In this document: piece after piece, positions 36,900 through 48,242 of the stretch
Position numbering within the stretch: position 1 is the first letter of the stretch
Layout: every line of letters begins with the position of its first letter
Assembly: GCA_943787225.1 (NCBI GenBank)
Contig: CALSLP010000004.1
Span: 390,594-454,593, forward strand
Origin: an uncultured Alphaproteobacteria bacterium
GTDB taxonomy: Bacteria > Pseudomonadota > Alphaproteobacteria > MPNO01 > UBA2964
Reading direction: 5' to 3'
Length of the DNA stretch: 64,000 bases
Position numbers and translations under genes: made by a program
The notes under the pieces: model-generated
The model's input: the letters and a program-made list of their open reading frames with translations, nothing else
Told to the model about the DNA's origin: nothing
The model's database searches: none

Positions 36900-38278
36900 C
36901 CAAAGAGTTGCTTGGGTAACCAGGTTGCAAGACCCGGCCAGTAGGCGACAATCCCCAGCCCGATGATCTGGATAATCACGAACGGTATGATCCCGCGATA
37001 AATATCCATCGTGGTAACACTCGCTGGTGCAACACCCCGCAAATAAAACAGCGCGAAACCGAACGGCGGTGTCAGAAAACTGGTCTGCAGATTGATGGCG
37101 ATCATCACCCCGAACCAAACCGGGTCCAAGCCCATCCCCAGGAGGATCGGTCCAACGATCGGCACGACGACAAAAATAATCTCGATAAAATCGAGAAAGA
37201 ACCCCATAACAAACATCAGGGCCATTACGGCGAACATCGCCCCGAACGCGCCGCCGGGGATATCTTTTAAAATTTCACCAACCATGTCATCGCCGCCGAA
37301 ACCTCTGAACGTCAGCGAGAAAATCGATGCACCGAGAAGAATAACAAACACCATCGAACTAATACTCAGGGTCGAGCGCATCACCTCTCGCAGGATCGTG
37401 AGGTTAAACTGACCACGTCCCGCGGCGAGGACCATCGCCCCCACCGCTCCAACAGCTGCGGATTCAGTTGGTGTCGCCGCGCCTGCGAGAATTGACCCGA
37501 GAACCAACACGATCAGGACTGTTGGCGGCAATAGCACCTGAAAAAAACGGCGGGTCATATCATCGGGCCGTCCGGTTTCATCGACCAGCGCCGGACAGGA
37601 TTTTGGATCAACCAGCGCCTTAAACAAAATCCATGAGACATACAGACCAACCAGAAGCAGCCCCGGAATGAACGCCCCGGCAAACAGATCAACCACCGAT
37701 ACCGGATCAGGCGCAAAGTTGCCTCTGGCAAGTTGCGCCTGCGTATTGGCGCCCTGCAAAATATCTCCCAGCAAAACCAGAACGATGGAGGGTGGAATGA
37801 CCTGACCCAGCGTCCCCGAGGCGCATATCGTCCCCGTGGCGAGCTTTGGGTCATATCCGGCTTTGAGCATCGCTGGCAGGCTGAGGAGCCCCATCGTCAC
37901 GACGGTCGCGCCGACAATCCCCGTCGACGCCGCCAGGACAGTACCAACCGCGATTACAGAAATGCCAAGCCCGCCGCGCATCTGACCAAACAAGAGCCCC
38001 ATTGTCTCCAGCAGCTGTTCGGCGATACGCGAGCGTTCCAGCATCACCCCCATAAAGACAAAGAGCGGCACCGCGACCAGCACCTCATTGGTCATCACCC
38101 CAATGAACCGTGACGGCACCGCGCCAAAAAGCAAATTTAGATCAAAAACCCCAAGCAGCGACCCGAACACGGCAAAACTCAGGGAAACACCGGCCAGCGT
38201 GAAGGCAACGGGAAAGCCCAGCAGCAAAACACCACACACCGTTATAAACATCAGCAGAGCGAGAATACCGGCTTCCAT
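36896..38278 (-). CDS. dctM: TRAP transporter large permease (DctM)
   Basis: Sodium-coupled membrane subunit of 460 aa with about twelve helices. Hallmarks are LLGFPVAFTLAG, VPLFVFMGVMLERSRIAEQLL, CASGTLGQVIPPSIVLVLLG and TPTESAAVGAVGAMVLA. The large C-terminal FLDFIEIIFVVVPIVGPIL is typical of dicarboxylate and 2-oxo-acid systems. Encoded 2 nt after dctQ; the binding protein is on the opposite strand, facing it. Confidence 0.95.
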   Translation of the reverse strand: MEAGILALLMFITVCGVLLLGFPVAFTLAGVSLSFAVFGSLLGVFDLNLLFGAVPSRFIGVMTNEVLVAVPLFVFMGVMLERSRIAEQLLETMGLLFGQMRGGLGISVIAVGTVLAASTGIVGATVVTMGLLSLPAMLKAGYDPKLATGTICASGTLGQVIPPSIVLVLLGDILQGANTQAQLARGNFAPDPVSVVDLFAGAFIPGLLLVGLYVSWILFKALVDPKSCPALVDETGRPDDMTRRFFQVLLPPTVLIVLVLGSILAGAATPTESAAVGAVGAMVLAAGRGQFNLTILREVMRSTLSISSMVFVILLGASIFSLTFRGFGGDDMVGEILKDIPGGAFGAMFAVMALMFVMGFFLDFIEIIFVVVPIVGPILLGMGLDPVWFGVMIAINLQTSFLTPPFGFALFYLRGVAPASVTTMDIYRGIIPFVIIQIIGLGIVAYWPGLATWLPKQLFG

Positions 38279-38280
38279 GC

Positions 38281-38838
38281 TCAGCCCTCACCGCGGTCAT
38301 CGACAATCGGTGGGAGCAAGCTTTGCTGACCCCGTAATGTCAAAAATGAGCGCGCTGCCAACGACATCCCCTGCAAGCCGATACAAAGGCAAAAACCCCA
38401 AAGCACCGTCTTGAGTAGAAACAATCCGGGGAGCCCACCCGCCTCTCGGGACTCCTCGAGACCAGCCCAACTCTTAATCACGTAGTCCCAGCTGCCAAAA
38501 AACGTCAAAAAGACGACCGGCAAAAGCAACAGAAGCGACCCGAATAAATCGATCCGTGCCTTATATTCATCAGATTTTGGGCGGTAGAAAATATCGACCC
38601 GAACATGGCCGTTATGCAAAAGCGTATAGCCCGCCCCCAGCATAAATACGATGCCATGCAGCCAGACATAGGATTCCTGCATCCATACCCAGCCCAGTGA
38701 AAACACATATCGGAGAACCACCACGCTGAAGGTAATGAGGACCATTGCCAGGGTCAGCCAGGAGACCATCCGTCCGACCGCGTCATTGAAACGATCAATG
38801 GTGCGGACGAAGCTGGCGAGTGCCTGCATAAAATTCAA
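38281..38838 (-). CDS. dctQ: TRAP transporter small permease (DctQ)
   Basis: Four-helix membrane subunit of 185 aa: WLTLAMVLITFSVVVLRYVF, SYVWLHGIVFMLGAGYTL, then the periplasm-facing VRVDIFYRPKSDEYKARIDL, typical of DctQ. Associates with DctM. It is the first gene of the dctQM pair and starts about 8 nt after the parC stop on the same strand, so read-through from parC is possible. Confidence 0.93.
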   Translation of the reverse strand: MNFMQALASFVRTIDRFNDAVGRMVSWLTLAMVLITFSVVVLRYVFSLGWVWMQESYVWLHGIVFMLGAGYTLLHNGHVRVDIFYRPKSDEYKARIDLFGSLLLLLPVVFLTFFGSWDYVIKSWAGLEESREAGGLPGLFLLKTVLWGFCLCIGLQGMSLAARSFLTLRGQQSLLPPIVDDRGEG

Positions 38839-38845
38839 TGCGTTG

Positions 38846-41077
38846 TTAGGTGAATTTATTGGAACGGGGGAAGCCCTTAGGGGCGAGACGTCCCGCCTGC
38901 GCCCGTTTCCCGATATAGAGGATCAAATCAGTCTCCGTGCGGGTCCGTTCACCACTGCGCCAACTCAGCCCGCTCGACAGCGTGAACGCTTTGGCATCGG
39001 ACAACCCGCCATCCTTATATACCTGCAGGCGCATACCGCGACCTCGGGTCATTTCAGAGATCTCACCAATCGGGAAAATAATGAGCTTATGATTGTCGCC
39101 GACTGACGCGATGTGGTCTGCCCCTTCCGGGACAATTGAACAGGCGCGCGCCTCGACATCGCCAGAAACATTCAGAACCTGCTTGCCGCCTTTGGTCTGC
39201 GCAATCACATCATTTTCCGGCACGATAAAGCCGCGACCATCCGACGACGCGACCAGCAGTTTTCGACCCTCGACATGGATCAACAGATCGACAACGTCAT
39301 GATCGTTGCTCAGCCCCGTCATCATCCTGACCGGCTCGCCATTGCCACGGCCACCCGGCAACTTGTCGCAACCGATTGTATAGAACCGACCATTGGTTCC
39401 GAACATCAGCAGCTTGTCTGTCGTCTGGGCATGAAGCGCGAAACGGAAGCGGTCACCCTCTTTGAACTTGAGCGATGATAGATCTTCGATATGTCCCTTG
39501 GCGGCCCGGATCCACCCCATCTGAGAACAGATAACCGTGATCGGCTCCTTCTCAATCATCGCCGTGATCGGAACCACGGTTGCGCTTGGAGCCTCACCGA
39601 TTTCCGTACGACGTTTGCCAAGGACAGTCTTCTTGCCGAACCGCTTGCGGATATCCGCAATCTCTTCCGCGATGGTCTTCCACCGCGCATCCTTGTCGCC
39701 GAGGAGTTTCTTGAGGGCCTTTTGTTCTGTCTCGAGACCTTCGATCTCTTCGCGAATTTCGATCTCTTCAAGCTTCCGCAATGAGCGTAACCGCATATTG
39801 AGGATTGCTTCGGCTTGGGCCTCTGTAAGTTTCCAGCGCTCCATCAGCTTAACCTTGGGGCGCTCTTCATTGCGAATAATCGCGATAACTTCATCGAGGT
39901 TGAGATAGACGATCATATAACCGGCGAGAACTTCGAGCCGCTTCTCTATCTTCTCAAGCCGGTTATTCGTCCGCCGGACCAATACATCATGCCGGTGGTC
40001 CAGGAAGCTTTGAAGAACCTCCCGCAAGTCCATCACCCGTGGCACAGTATTGGGATCAAGCACGTTCATATTCAGACCGATACGGACTTCGAGATCACTG
40101 TGCTGGAATAAGGCTTCCATCAGCATCTCGGGTTCCATCGTGCGCGAACGAGGCTCCAGGATCAGCCGGATATCCTCAGCGGATTCATCCCGAATATCCT
40201 CCAGCATCGGCAGTTTCTTGGCGTGCATGAGTTCGGCGATCTTCTCGACCAGACGGCTTTTCTGCACATGATAGGGCATTTCGGTAATAACGATTTGCCA
40301 TTGTCCGCGCGGCAATTTTTCAAGTTCCCAACGCGCCCGCAGGCGGAAACTGCCGCGCCCGGTGCGATAGGCTGTCCGAATATTCTCTGCGGTCTCTGCC
40401 AGGACGCCGCCGGTGGGGAAATCTGGCCCCGGCATAAAAGACAACAGCTTGTCGATGGTTGCATTCGGAAACTTGATAAGATGGGCAAGTGCCTGGCATA
40501 TCTCATCGAGATTATGCGGTGGGATCGATGTCGCCATCCCGACGGCAATTCCGGCAGCCCCATTCGCCAGTAAATTCGGAACCGAGGACGGCATCAGAAC
40601 GGGTTCGGTTTCCGTCCCATCGTAGTTTTCCCGGAAATCAACCGCCGCTTCATCAATCCCCTCAAGCATCGCCAGGGCATATTCAGTCAGGCGCGATTCC
40701 GTATACCGCATGGCCGCGGCGGAATCGCCGTCGATATTGCCGAAATTGCCTTGCCCTTCAACCAGCGGGTAGCGCACGGCAAATTCCTGCGCCAATCGAA
40801 CCAGCGCATCGTAAACGGCAGTATCACCATGAGGATGGTATTTACCAATAACGTCACCGACGACACGGGCACATTTCTTGAACCCCGTCCCCGGATCGAG
40901 CTTTAACTGGCGCATCGCAAACAACAAACGCCGATGAACCGGTTTTAAGCCATCCCGGACATCCGGCAAGGAGCGCGAGGTTATTGTTGAGAGCGCATAG
41001 GCGAGATAGCGCTCACCAAGCGCATCATCAAGAAGAATATCCGTTGTATTATCGGATGTAGCGGTACCTTCAGCCAT
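38846..41077 (-). CDS. parC: DNA topoisomerase IV subunit A
   Basis: Type II topoisomerase subunit of about 743 aa that decatenates daughter chromosomes. The catalytic Tyr lies in [13 protein letters not shown] near residue 120; [28 protein letters not shown] opens the breakage-reunion domain. The C-terminal domain is short and ends [13 protein letters not shown], as in alphaproteobacterial ParC rather than GyrA, and no clear GyrA box is seen. I use the second ATG (41077); 41095 is also in frame. It closes the rsh-to-parC housekeeping block. Confidence 0.95.
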   Translation of the reverse strand: MAEGTATSDNTTDILLDDALGERYLAYALSTITSRSLPDVRDGLKPVHRRLLFAMRQLKLDPGTGFKKCARVVGDVIGKYHPHGDTAVYDALVRLAQEFAVRYPLVEGQGNFGNIDGDSAAAMRYTESRLTEYALAMLEGIDEAAVDFRENYDGTETEPVLMPSSVPNLLANGAAGIAVGMATSIPPHNLDEICQALAHLIKFPNATIDKLLSFMPGPDFPTGGVLAETAENIRTAYRTGRGSFRLRARWELEKLPRGQWQIVITEMPYHVQKSRLVEKIAELMHAKKLPMLEDIRDESAEDIRLILEPRSRTMEPEMLMEALFQHSDLEVRIGLNMNVLDPNTVPRVMDLREVLQSFLDHRHDVLVRRTNNRLEKIEKRLEVLAGYMIVYLNLDEVIAIIRNEERPKVKLMERWKLTEAQAEAILNMRLRSLRKLEEIEIREEIEGLETEQKALKKLLGDKDARWKTIAEEIADIRKRFGKKTVLGKRRTEIGEAPSATVVPITAMIEKEPITVICSQMGWIRAAKGHIEDLSSLKFKEGDRFRFALHAQTTDKLLMFGTNGRFYTIGCDKLPGGRGNGEPVRMMTGLSNDHDVVDLLIHVEGRKLLVASSDGRGFIVPENDVIAQTKGGKQVLNVSGDVEARACSIVPEGADHIASVGDNHKLIIFPIGEISEMTRGRGMRLQVYKDGGLSDAKAFTLSSGLSWRSGERTRTETDLILYIGKRAQAGRLAPKGFPRSNKFT

Positions 41078-41149
41078 AGCCCCGTTATACACCATATCTA
41101 GTGGTGAACCAGCCCAAAGACGCTAGAAATGCGCCAAATTCTTCCAAAT

Positions 41150-41892
41150 TTAGTCGTTTTTGGAGACCAGCGTCCGGCGCAGGCTATTCGCGAGCCTTTC
41201 ACGGGCCGCCGGCAACCCATGACGCGTATCCCCCATCACATGACGGCCAAGAAAATAGCCGGTCAATGCCAAGCCCTCACACAGGAAAACACCGCTAACG
41301 TCGGCATCAATCTCTTCCCGCAAAAAGCCCGGTAAAGGCAGCAGTCGATCATGATATTGTCGGCCAGCGCTCCGCCGAGACCGCCCGCCCCGTACGCGGC
41401 GAGACATAAACCAGATCCTGCGCGCTGCCGGTTGCTGCACACTCAGTCAGGTCCAAGCCAAAGCCCAACTCCGTCAGCAAATCCATTTCCCACCGTATAT
41501 ATCCAACATGCCACCCCGGGTGTCCTAAAGAGCCAATCAGCGCCTCCAGCTTCTCGAACAACCCTGGAAAAGGCGCTCGTTCGGGCAAGGCAGAATCCAG
41601 AATAGCGGTCGCAGAACTCAAGGCCATCAAGGGCAATGGGTCGTGCATATGGTCGGCGGCATGGGAATGCAACAGCTCGCAGGTAAAGTTCCCAAGATGT
41701 TCAGCGAGTCGCCCCCGCCAATGGGCACGCAGATGATTGCCCGGTTGATACAGGCCGCGATTGCGGGTGCTCGACCCACCGCGAACCAAACCTGCATGCC
41801 GTCCCTTGCTCGCGCGTCAGCAAATTGACGATCAGTGAATTTTCACCGTGACGTCGTGCCGAGAGCACCAATCCTTCATCGGTCCAGTCCAT
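41150..41892 (-). CDS. recO: DNA repair protein RecO, frame broken twice
   Basis: RecO loads RecA through RecFOR. The gene is collinear but lies in three frames. [20 protein letters not shown] is the OB-fold start; the frame shifts near 41790 (an extra G in a GGG run), continues with [15 protein letters not shown] to [15 protein letters not shown], and shifts again near 41368 into [17 protein letters not shown] and the end at 41150. Read through, the length is close to the usual 240-250 aa. Neighbours (era, parC) are the standard alphaproteobacterial ones, so indel errors are more likely than gene loss. Confidence 0.82.
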
Positions 41893-41909
41893 AAATCCTT
41901 TATAAGGGA

Positions 41910-43520
41910 TTGACGGGCATGACGTACACGCACAATTCTACACGGATACAGGAAGAAAGAGTCACCTTGGCCAGCAACCAGTCAGTATCCAGAACCAAAA
42001 TTAATCGTCGACACTTTATCGGCGGACTCGCCGGATTTACGGCAGCCCCAGCGATCATCACCGGCGTCGAAGCCAGAACGCAGATTAAAGATGGTATCGC
42101 CGCCGGTGACGTCACCTCGGATAGCGCCGTTATCTGGGGGCGGTCCAACAAATCGGCAAAGATGCTCGTCGAATGGTCTACCACCCCGAAGTTCGACAAG
42201 GCACAGCGCGTCGCAGGGCCGCTCGTTACGGCACAATCTGGCTATACCGGGCAAGTCTCACTCACCGGACTACCGCCGGGACAGGAAATTTTTTATCGGG
42301 TCCGCTTCGGTGACAGCACAGGCACCGAGACCCGGCTGGGACACCTCCGAACGCCCGGACCGAAACGCGATGTCACCTTCGTCTTCGGCGGCGACCAGTG
42401 CGGCGCCGGATGGGGCATCAATCCCGATTGGGGTGGCCTCAAGATGTTTGAGACCATGCGCAAGACCCAGCCGGATTTTTTAATTCATTTGGGCGACCGA
42501 ATTTATTCCGACAGTCCTATCCTGGAACGGGCATCAACACCCGACGGGAGCGGCTGGAGAAACATTGTAACCCCGGCGAAATCCGAGGTCGCGGAAACCG
42601 TTGAACAGTATCGCGGCAATTACAGCTACAATTTCCTGGATCAGCACTATCGAAAATTCAGCGAGGAAGTCCCATCGCTCACCACCTGGGACGATCACGA
42701 AGTCACCAATGACTGGTGGCCCGACCAAAGGCTTTCCCGCCGGGTTATGTTCCGCAAAGGCTATATTCAGACAAACGTAAACAGCCTCGCAAAAAATGCG
42801 CGGCAGGCGTTCTTTGATTTCACGCCGATGCAACGTCACCCAACAGATCCAAACCGGCTATTTCGTAAAGTCTCCTACGGTAAAAACGTCGATGTTTTTA
42901 TTCTGGATTCGCGAAGCTATCGAAGCCCCAACAATCGCAATCGACAAAATAACTCTAGCGCCGACACCGCATTGCTCGGGCGATATCAAATCGACTGGTT
43001 GAAAGCGGCTTTGTCGCAATCCAAGGCACTCTGGAAAATCATCGCAAACCCACTGCCCATCGCCCACGTAAAGAAAAAAAGACGGCCACGCTACGACAAA
43101 TTTGCCAATAGCGATGACGGTCCACCGCTGGGTCGTGAGCACGAGATTGCCGATATTCTTTCTCATATAAAGAAGCAGGCGATATCCAATACAGTCTGGA
43201 TGTCAGCCGACGTCCATTATTCCGCTGCGCATCATTTTCATCCCGACCGGGCCGCCTTCCGGGAATTTAATCCATTCTGGGAGTTTATATCAGGGCCATT
43301 CCATACCCGCCCCGGGCATATCATGCATTATGATAAAACGTTTGGCGCAGAACGGCATTATCGTACGCCACTAGCCCCAAAAGGAAACAACCCACCGAGT
43401 GCAGGATATCTCTATTTTGGGCATGGCCGCATCGATGCCAAAACCGGCGCCCTTACTGTCGGTATTCGTGATCTTTCAGGGCAGAGCCTGTTTGAAAAAA
43501 CAATTCAGGCACAGCGCTAA
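41910..43520 (+). CDS. Alkaline phosphatase D family protein (PhoD-like)
   Basis: Phosphodiesterase/phosphomonoesterase of about 520 aa, secreted by Tat: the leader contains [20 protein letters not shown]. An N-terminal Fn3-like domain ([17 protein letters not shown]) precedes the metallo-phosphatase core with [32 protein letters not shown] and [15 protein letters not shown]. These match PhoD enzymes that use Fe3+ and Ca2+. Start choice is uncertain among three ATGs at the 5' end. It diverges from recO with few bases between. Confidence 0.92.
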   Translation: MTGMTYTHNSTRIQEERVTLASNQSVSRTKINRRHFIGGLAGFTAAPAIITGVEARTQIKDGIAAGDVTSDSAVIWGRSNKSAKMLVEWSTTPKFDKAQRVAGPLVTAQSGYTGQVSLTGLPPGQEIFYRVRFGDSTGTETRLGHLRTPGPKRDVTFVFGGDQCGAGWGINPDWGGLKMFETMRKTQPDFLIHLGDRIYSDSPILERASTPDGSGWRNIVTPAKSEVAETVEQYRGNYSYNFLDQHYRKFSEEVPSLTTWDDHEVTNDWWPDQRLSRRVMFRKGYIQTNVNSLAKNARQAFFDFTPMQRHPTDPNRLFRKVSYGKNVDVFILDSRSYRSPNNRNRQNNSSADTALLGRYQIDWLKAALSQSKALWKIIANPLPIAHVKKKRRPRYDKFANSDDGPPLGREHEIADILSHIKKQAISNTVWMSADVHYSAAHHFHPDRAAFREFNPFWEFISGPFHTRPGHIMHYDKTFGAERHYRTPLAPKGNNPPSAGYLYFGHGRIDAKTGALTVGIRDLSGQSLFEKTIQAQR

Positions 43521-43541
43521 ACCGCTAATGTCTTACGAGGC

Positions 43542-44447
43542 TCAGTCGCTGAAATCGAGACCCATCTCACGATAGCGTTCAGGGTCATCGCGCCAGTTCT
43601 CGCGAACTTTTACAAAGAGAAATAAATGGACCCGGCGTTCGAGAATCTGTTCGAGCTCCTTACGGGCCTCGGCGCCAACGCGCTTCGCCTGCTGCCCGCC
43701 TTTTCCGAGAACAATACCTTTGTGACCAGACCGCTCGACATAAATGACCTGGTCTATTTTAACGCTACCATCCCGGCGCTCCTCCCAGCCTTCCGTTTCA
43801 ACGGTAAGCGAATAAGGTAGTTCCTGATGCAATGACAGGAACAGCTTTTCACGGGTGATTTCTGCCGCGAACAGACGGTCATTCATATCGCTGAGATGAT
43901 CTTCAGGATACAGCCACGGTCCCGTTGGCAATCCTTCCCGCAGGCTGACGACGAGATCTTCAACGCCGTCGCCTTTTAGGGCCGAAATCATAAAGATGTT
44001 CTCGAAGACACCCGTCTCCTGAAGTTCCTCCGCAAGGGTCAGTAACTTCTCACGCGGGATCAGGTCGATCTTGTTGAGAGCGACGATTGCCGTCTTACCC
44101 GCCTTCTTAAAGCCTTCGATGATCAGCTGAACATCACCACCCAAACCGCGCTCGGCATCGACGAGCAACACGATCTTGTCCGCATCCGCAGCACCGCCCC
44201 AGGCAGCGGCCACCATCGCCCGTTCCAGACGTCGGTTCGGAGAGAAAATACCCGGCGTATCAACGAACACGATTTGATCTTGTTCGTGGGTAAGAACACC
44301 AACCACACGCGCCCGCGTGGTCTGCACCTTATGTGTCACGATCGAGACTTTGGTGCCCATAATATGGTTCATCAAAGTCGACTTGCCGGCATTTGGCGCT
44401 CCTACCAGAGCGACAAACCCGCAGCGTGTAGTTTCTTGATCAACCAT
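43542..44447 (-). CDS. era: GTPase Era
   Basis: Ribosome-assembly GTPase of about 301 aa: G1 GAPNAGKSTLMN, G3 DTPGIF, G4 NKIDL, and a C-terminal KH domain with VIYVERSGHKGIVLGKGGQQ (GxxG), which binds 16S rRNA 3' end. I use the ATG at 44447, overlapping the rnc stop by 8 nt, as is usual for rnc-era coupling; 44462 is an alternative. Confidence 0.97.
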   Translation of the reverse strand: MVDQETTRCGFVALVGAPNAGKSTLMNHIMGTKVSIVTHKVQTTRARVVGVLTHEQDQIVFVDTPGIFSPNRRLERAMVAAAWGGAADADKIVLLVDAERGLGGDVQLIIEGFKKAGKTAIVALNKIDLIPREKLLTLAEELQETGVFENIFMISALKGDGVEDLVVSLREGLPTGPWLYPEDHLSDMNDRLFAAEITREKLFLSLHQELPYSLTVETEGWEERRDGSVKIDQVIYVERSGHKGIVLGKGGQQAKRVGAEARKELEQILERRVHLFLFVKVRENWRDDPERYREMGLDFSD

Positions 44448-45123
44448 GTGATTGCGCCCCAACTGTCTCCAGCATTTTTGCAGCGGCAGCCTGTTCCGCC
44501 ACTCGTTTCGATGACCCTTCCGCGATACAGGCGCCGTGTCCGTCTATCGTCACTTCAACCGAAAACACCGGTTGATGGTCAGGCCCCTCTCGGCCGACTT
44601 CTTTATACTCAGGCAGCCCTAGTTTTAGCCCTTGGGCCCACTCCTGAAGCGCCGTTTTTGAATCCGTCGGTGGCGACCTTACCTCATCAGCGAGCGAACA
44701 TATCAGCTTTTCGATAACCGGTCGCGCTTTCTCGAGTCCCCCATCCCAATAGATCGCCGCAAATATCGCCTCCATAACATCGGCTTTAATCGAATCGTTT
44801 AAGGAGGTCCCGCCGCCGTGAATGATGTAATCCTCAAGCTCAATGGACATCGCTACAGAGGCAAGTGTTGTACGATCGACCAAGCCGCTCAACCGCCGGG
44901 ACAGAGCGCCTTCATCTTCGGAGAGATATGTTCGCATCAGGAAATCGCACACCACGAGTCCCAACACGCGATCACCGAGAAACTCCAACCGCTCATAGGT
45001 TTTCGTATCTGGTTTGTTTTCCACACTGGCATGCGTAAGAGCACGCGTAAGGTAGGACTGGTCGGCAAATTCGTAGCCGAGTATCCGGCATAGCTGTGCG
45101 GGAGAGCGTACGCCCTCACCCAC
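44440..45123 (-). CDS. rnc: Ribonuclease III
   Basis: Double-strand-specific RNase of about 227 aa processing rRNA and mRNAs. RNase III motif ERLEFLGDRVLGLVV (canonical Glu and Asp), then a second acidic site in KADVMEAIFAAIYWD, and a C-terminal dsRBD (ALQEWAQGLKLGLPEYKEVG). I favour a GTG start at 45123, which overlaps the lepB stop by one base (TAGTG); an ATG at 45177 lies inside lepB. Order lepB-rnc-era is conserved. Confidence 0.93.
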   Translation of the reverse strand: MGEGVRSPAQLCRILGYEFADQSYLTRALTHASVENKPDTKTYERLEFLGDRVLGLVVCDFLMRTYLSEDEGALSRRLSGLVDRTTLASVAMSIELEDYIIHGGGTSLNDSIKADVMEAIFAAIYWDGGLEKARPVIEKLICSLADEVRSPPTDSKTALQEWAQGLKLGLPEYKEVGREGPDHQPVFSVEVTIDGHGACIAEGSSKRVAEQAAAAKMLETVGAQSHG

Positions 45124-45870
45124 TATTTGATACCCTGGAAGAAGCGTTTGAACCGAGCGGCATGAAACCAGCCCCAAGGCTCAAAGATACTGGCACTGCC
45201 GTCCGTCGAAAAGAACAGAACTTCAGCCCGACCGACTAAATTCTTCGCAGGAATAAAGCCGACACCGTTAACCCCTTGTTGGTTTGGCACCCGACTATCG
45301 AGCGAGTTATCGCGATTATCGCCCATCGCAAAATAATGCCCCTTTGGCACTGTATAGGCCGGTGTATTGTCGAGCGGCCCGCTATCGCCATCCTTTTCCA
45401 GGATTTCATGAACAACGCCATTGGGAAGCGTTTCGATATAGCGCGGTACGGCAACAAATCGACCGTTCTCCGCTTGCATCGCAAAGGGTTCAATTTTTCG
45501 ACGCGGCACAATTTTGTCATTAATAAACAAACGCCCGCGCTTCATCTGGAGTTTGTCACCCGGCAGACCAACAATCCGCTTGATGTAATCAGTCTCGTTA
45601 TCGCTGGGCAGTTTAAACACGGCAACATCGCCACGCTTGGGCTCGCTGCCAAAGATACGCCCGGATATGGGAGCGGCACTCAGCGGGAAATGAGTGTTGG
45701 CTGTAGCCATAGGAAAATTTCGAAACAAACAGATAATCACCAACCAACAGGGTCGGAATCATCGAGCCTGACGGGATATTAAAGGGCTCATACGCGGCGG
45801 TTCGAATTACCAGCGCAATGAACACCGCAAAAATTACGGTCTTAATGGTTTCCCAGAGAGAACTTTTCAT
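45123..45870 (-). CDS. lepB: Signal peptidase I, one frameshift
   Basis: Membrane protease removing signal peptides. First frame (from 45870): membrane anchor TVIFAVFIALVIRTAAYEPF and the nucleophile Ser in PSGSMIPTLLVGDYLFVSKF. Second frame: catalytic Lys in DYIKRIVGLPGDKL and the C-terminal GDNRDNSLDSR. They are separated by one extra base in a GGG/CCC run near 45685, where HSFP should run into LSAAPISGRIFG. As the gene is essential, a sequencing error is the likely cause. Confidence 0.88.
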
Positions 45871-45968
45871 ATGGAGCGATCACACAGAACTAAAAAAGGA
45901 GAATTCGCAATGCGCCTGCCTTTGCGCGGGCCGATAAAGCCACCGGGAACCCACAGTGTCAATCAACG

Positions 45969-46385
45969 TTATTCCTTACCCACTGTGATTTTCGGCACTG
46001 CAGAAATAATAACACAGGCTTCTGCAAGTGGCGGCTCATCGGTAAGGCTAATATCAATCTGCGCTTCCATACCGTCGGGCGTCAATTCCGCCAGGCGTTT
46101 GGCCGCACCGCCGGTCAACGCTATCGTCGGTTTTCCTCCTTTGAGATTAACAACCCCCATATCGCGCCAAAACACGCCTTTACGGAACCCTGTTCCTAAC
46201 GCTTTGGAGCAGGCTTCTTTCGCCGCAAATCGTTTAGCATAACTGGCAGACCTAGCGGCGCGGCGTTCAGATTTCTCCTGTTCAACATCCGTAAAAATAC
46301 GTTTGATAAACCGATCACCGAAACGCTCAAGCGTTCGCTCAATCCGCCGGATATCAATCAGATCATTGCCGATGCCAATAATCAT
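45969..46385 (-). CDS. acpS: Holo-[acyl-carrier-protein] synthase
   Basis: Transfers phosphopantetheine to ACP. 138 aa, normal size. [21 protein letters not shown] gives the Mg-binding Asp, and [15 protein letters not shown] holds the second acidic residue. The start abuts the pdxJ stop (1-nt overlap). pdxJ-acpS-lepB order is typical of alphaproteobacteria. Confidence 0.97.
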   Translation of the reverse strand: MIIGIGNDLIDIRRIERTLERFGDRFIKRIFTDVEQEKSERRAARSASYAKRFAAKEACSKALGTGFRKGVFWRDMGVVNLKGGKPTIALTGGAAKRLAELTPDGMEAQIDISLTDEPPLAEACVIISAVPKITVGKE

Positions 46386-47149
46386 CAGGCGCTGCGATCA
46401 CCAACGGCGTCGGCACGCGCATTATCCATCAAAGCTCGCATCCGGGTGATAGTGCTTTCAAGACCGCCAAATATCGCTTCACCGATCAAGAAATGGCCAA
46501 TGTTAAGTTCAACGATGGACGGGATTGCCGCAATCGGAGCAACAGTATCAAATCCCAACCCATGACCCGCATGGCATTCCAGACCAAGCTGGTCGGCATA
46601 GGCCGCAGCCTCAACGATTACCGCCAGAGACCTGTCTCGTTCAGCAGAACCAATTTCGGTATTGCAATAGGTCCCCGTGTGAAGCTCCACGACCGGTGCA
46701 CCAAGTGCCTTCGCAGCATCGAGCTGAACGGAATCGGGCTCAATAAACAGGGAGAGACGAATGTCGGCATTCCCAAGCTGGTCTGCAAACGGTGCCAAAC
46801 GATCAAAATTCCCAGCGGCGTCGAGTCCACCTTCCGTTGTCCGCTCCTCACGCTTCTCCGGCACCAGGCATGCCGCATGCGGCAAATGCTGAAGGGCAAT
46901 CGCCAACATTTCATCGGTTGCTGCCATTTCAAGATTTAGCGGCAAATCGATCTTGTTGCGGAGCAATTCAATATCGCGATCACCGATATGACGGCGATCT
47001 TCGCGCAGATGGGCTGTAATACCGTCTGCTCCGGCCTTCTCTGCAGCCTTGGCGGCGCGCAGCGGATCGGGATGAGGCCCGCCCCGCGCATTACGGATCG
47101 TCGCAACGTGATCAATATTGACGCCCAGACGCAGATAATTTCCGGTCAT
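46385..47149 (-). CDS. pdxJ: Pyridoxine 5'-phosphate synthase
   Basis: Last ring-closing step of DXP-dependent vitamin B6 synthesis. 254 aa TIM barrel. [18 protein letters not shown] (His and Arg), [26 protein letters not shown], and [14 protein letters not shown] are all canonical. It starts 12 nt after the amidohydrolase stop on the same strand. Confidence 0.97.
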   Translation of the reverse strand: MTGNYLRLGVNIDHVATIRNARGGPHPDPLRAAKAAEKAGADGITAHLREDRRHIGDRDIELLRNKIDLPLNLEMAATDEMLAIALQHLPHAACLVPEKREERTTEGGLDAAGNFDRLAPFADQLGNADIRLSLFIEPDSVQLDAAKALGAPVVELHTGTYCNTEIGSAERDRSLAVIVEAAAYADQLGLECHAGHGLGFDTVAPIAAIPSIVELNIGHFLIGEAIFGGLESTITRMRALMDNARADAVGDRSA

Positions 47150-47160
47150 CGTTCCGCCCG

Positions 47161-48213
47161 TTAGTTTAAGCCGTAGAGGGCACGGGCGTTGTCTTCGAGA
47201 ATCTTGTCGGCAACACCAGGTGCCAGACGATCATCAGCACGCAGCAACTTGACCGCCATAACCTCGCTCGAGGGATCGTGATGCCCGTAATCTGTGCCAA
47301 TCACCAAATTGTCTTCACCGGCATATTTAACAATATAATCCAGATGGTCGGTATTCTCGCAGGCAACATACATATTGTTTTCTTTGAGAGGGTTCTCGAA
47401 CCAGTCCCAGCCGTTGCGGCGGAAACGATCCTCGAGATCACATAAGACGTAGGGCACCCATTGAGCGCTGACCTCAATAAAGCCCCAACGAACATTGGGG
47501 AACTTCGCCGGTATCTTTTTCTCTATCAGAGTATGAAACGCCCCAACGACAGCGAGCTTGAACTTGGTAAATGACGTGTCGGATTCAAAGAAATCATGAT
47601 GAAAAGCGCTGCCATTACCGGAATGCATACAGATCGGCATATCAAGATCCGACGCGATCTCCCAAAGGGGATAGAACCTCGGATCACCAATCGCCTTATC
47701 GCATTCCAGCCCACGCACGAAGATACCACAGGCACCATTATCCTTGGCAAACTTCATCTCCTCACGGATCAGATTTGGCGAGTGCATCGGCGGCAAAGCG
47801 ACCCAGCGCATCCGGCCATTAGCCTGTCTACTGACATCCGCAACCCAACGGTTATAGGCCCGCGTCAGAGCAAGATCAGCGTTGATGTCGTCGGTCACAG
47901 GTCGCAGATACAATGTCGGATACAGGATTTGAGTTTCGATATCGAGTTCGTCCATATGCGCCAGGCGACCCGGAATATCTTCCATCTCGGCGATGGCGCG
48001 TGACATTTCTGTACCGACATTCCGATCTTTGCCCATCGGGCGGTTGCCGATCAGCCAGTAATTTTGCTGGGTGTTTTTACCATCATTGGCCTTGAGCTCC
48101 GGGCCATGAGTCTGCGTGACGATGTAGGGTGTGTAGCGTTTATCGTCACCCTCCAAATAATCCCATGTCTTTGTTGTTTCCAAAACATGCGCGTCAGAAT
48201 CTATTGCGCCCAT
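47161..48213 (-). CDS. Amidohydrolase-family protein (ACMSD-like)
   Basis: Metal-dependent hydrolase or decarboxylase of 350 aa. Opening [18 protein letters not shown] carries the first metal site (Asp-x-His), and [17 protein letters not shown] and [15 protein letters not shown] carry later ligands. The group includes ACMSD- and LigY-like decarboxylases of aromatic acids. It is inserted in a conserved housekeeping order between rsh and pdxJ. Substrate unknown. Confidence 0.88.
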   Translation of the reverse strand: MGAIDSDAHVLETTKTWDYLEGDDKRYTPYIVTQTHGPELKANDGKNTQQNYWLIGNRPMGKDRNVGTEMSRAIAEMEDIPGRLAHMDELDIETQILYPTLYLRPVTDDINADLALTRAYNRWVADVSRQANGRMRWVALPPMHSPNLIREEMKFAKDNGACGIFVRGLECDKAIGDPRFYPLWEIASDLDMPICMHSGNGSAFHHDFFESDTSFTKFKLAVVGAFHTLIEKKIPAKFPNVRWGFIEVSAQWVPYVLCDLEDRFRRNGWDWFENPLKENNMYVACENTDHLDYIVKYAGEDNLVIGTDYGHHDPSSEVMAVKLLRADDRLAPGVADKILEDNARALYGLN

Positions 48214-48242
48214 CCTAGCTCTCCCTGTTTCTACTTTTCATC

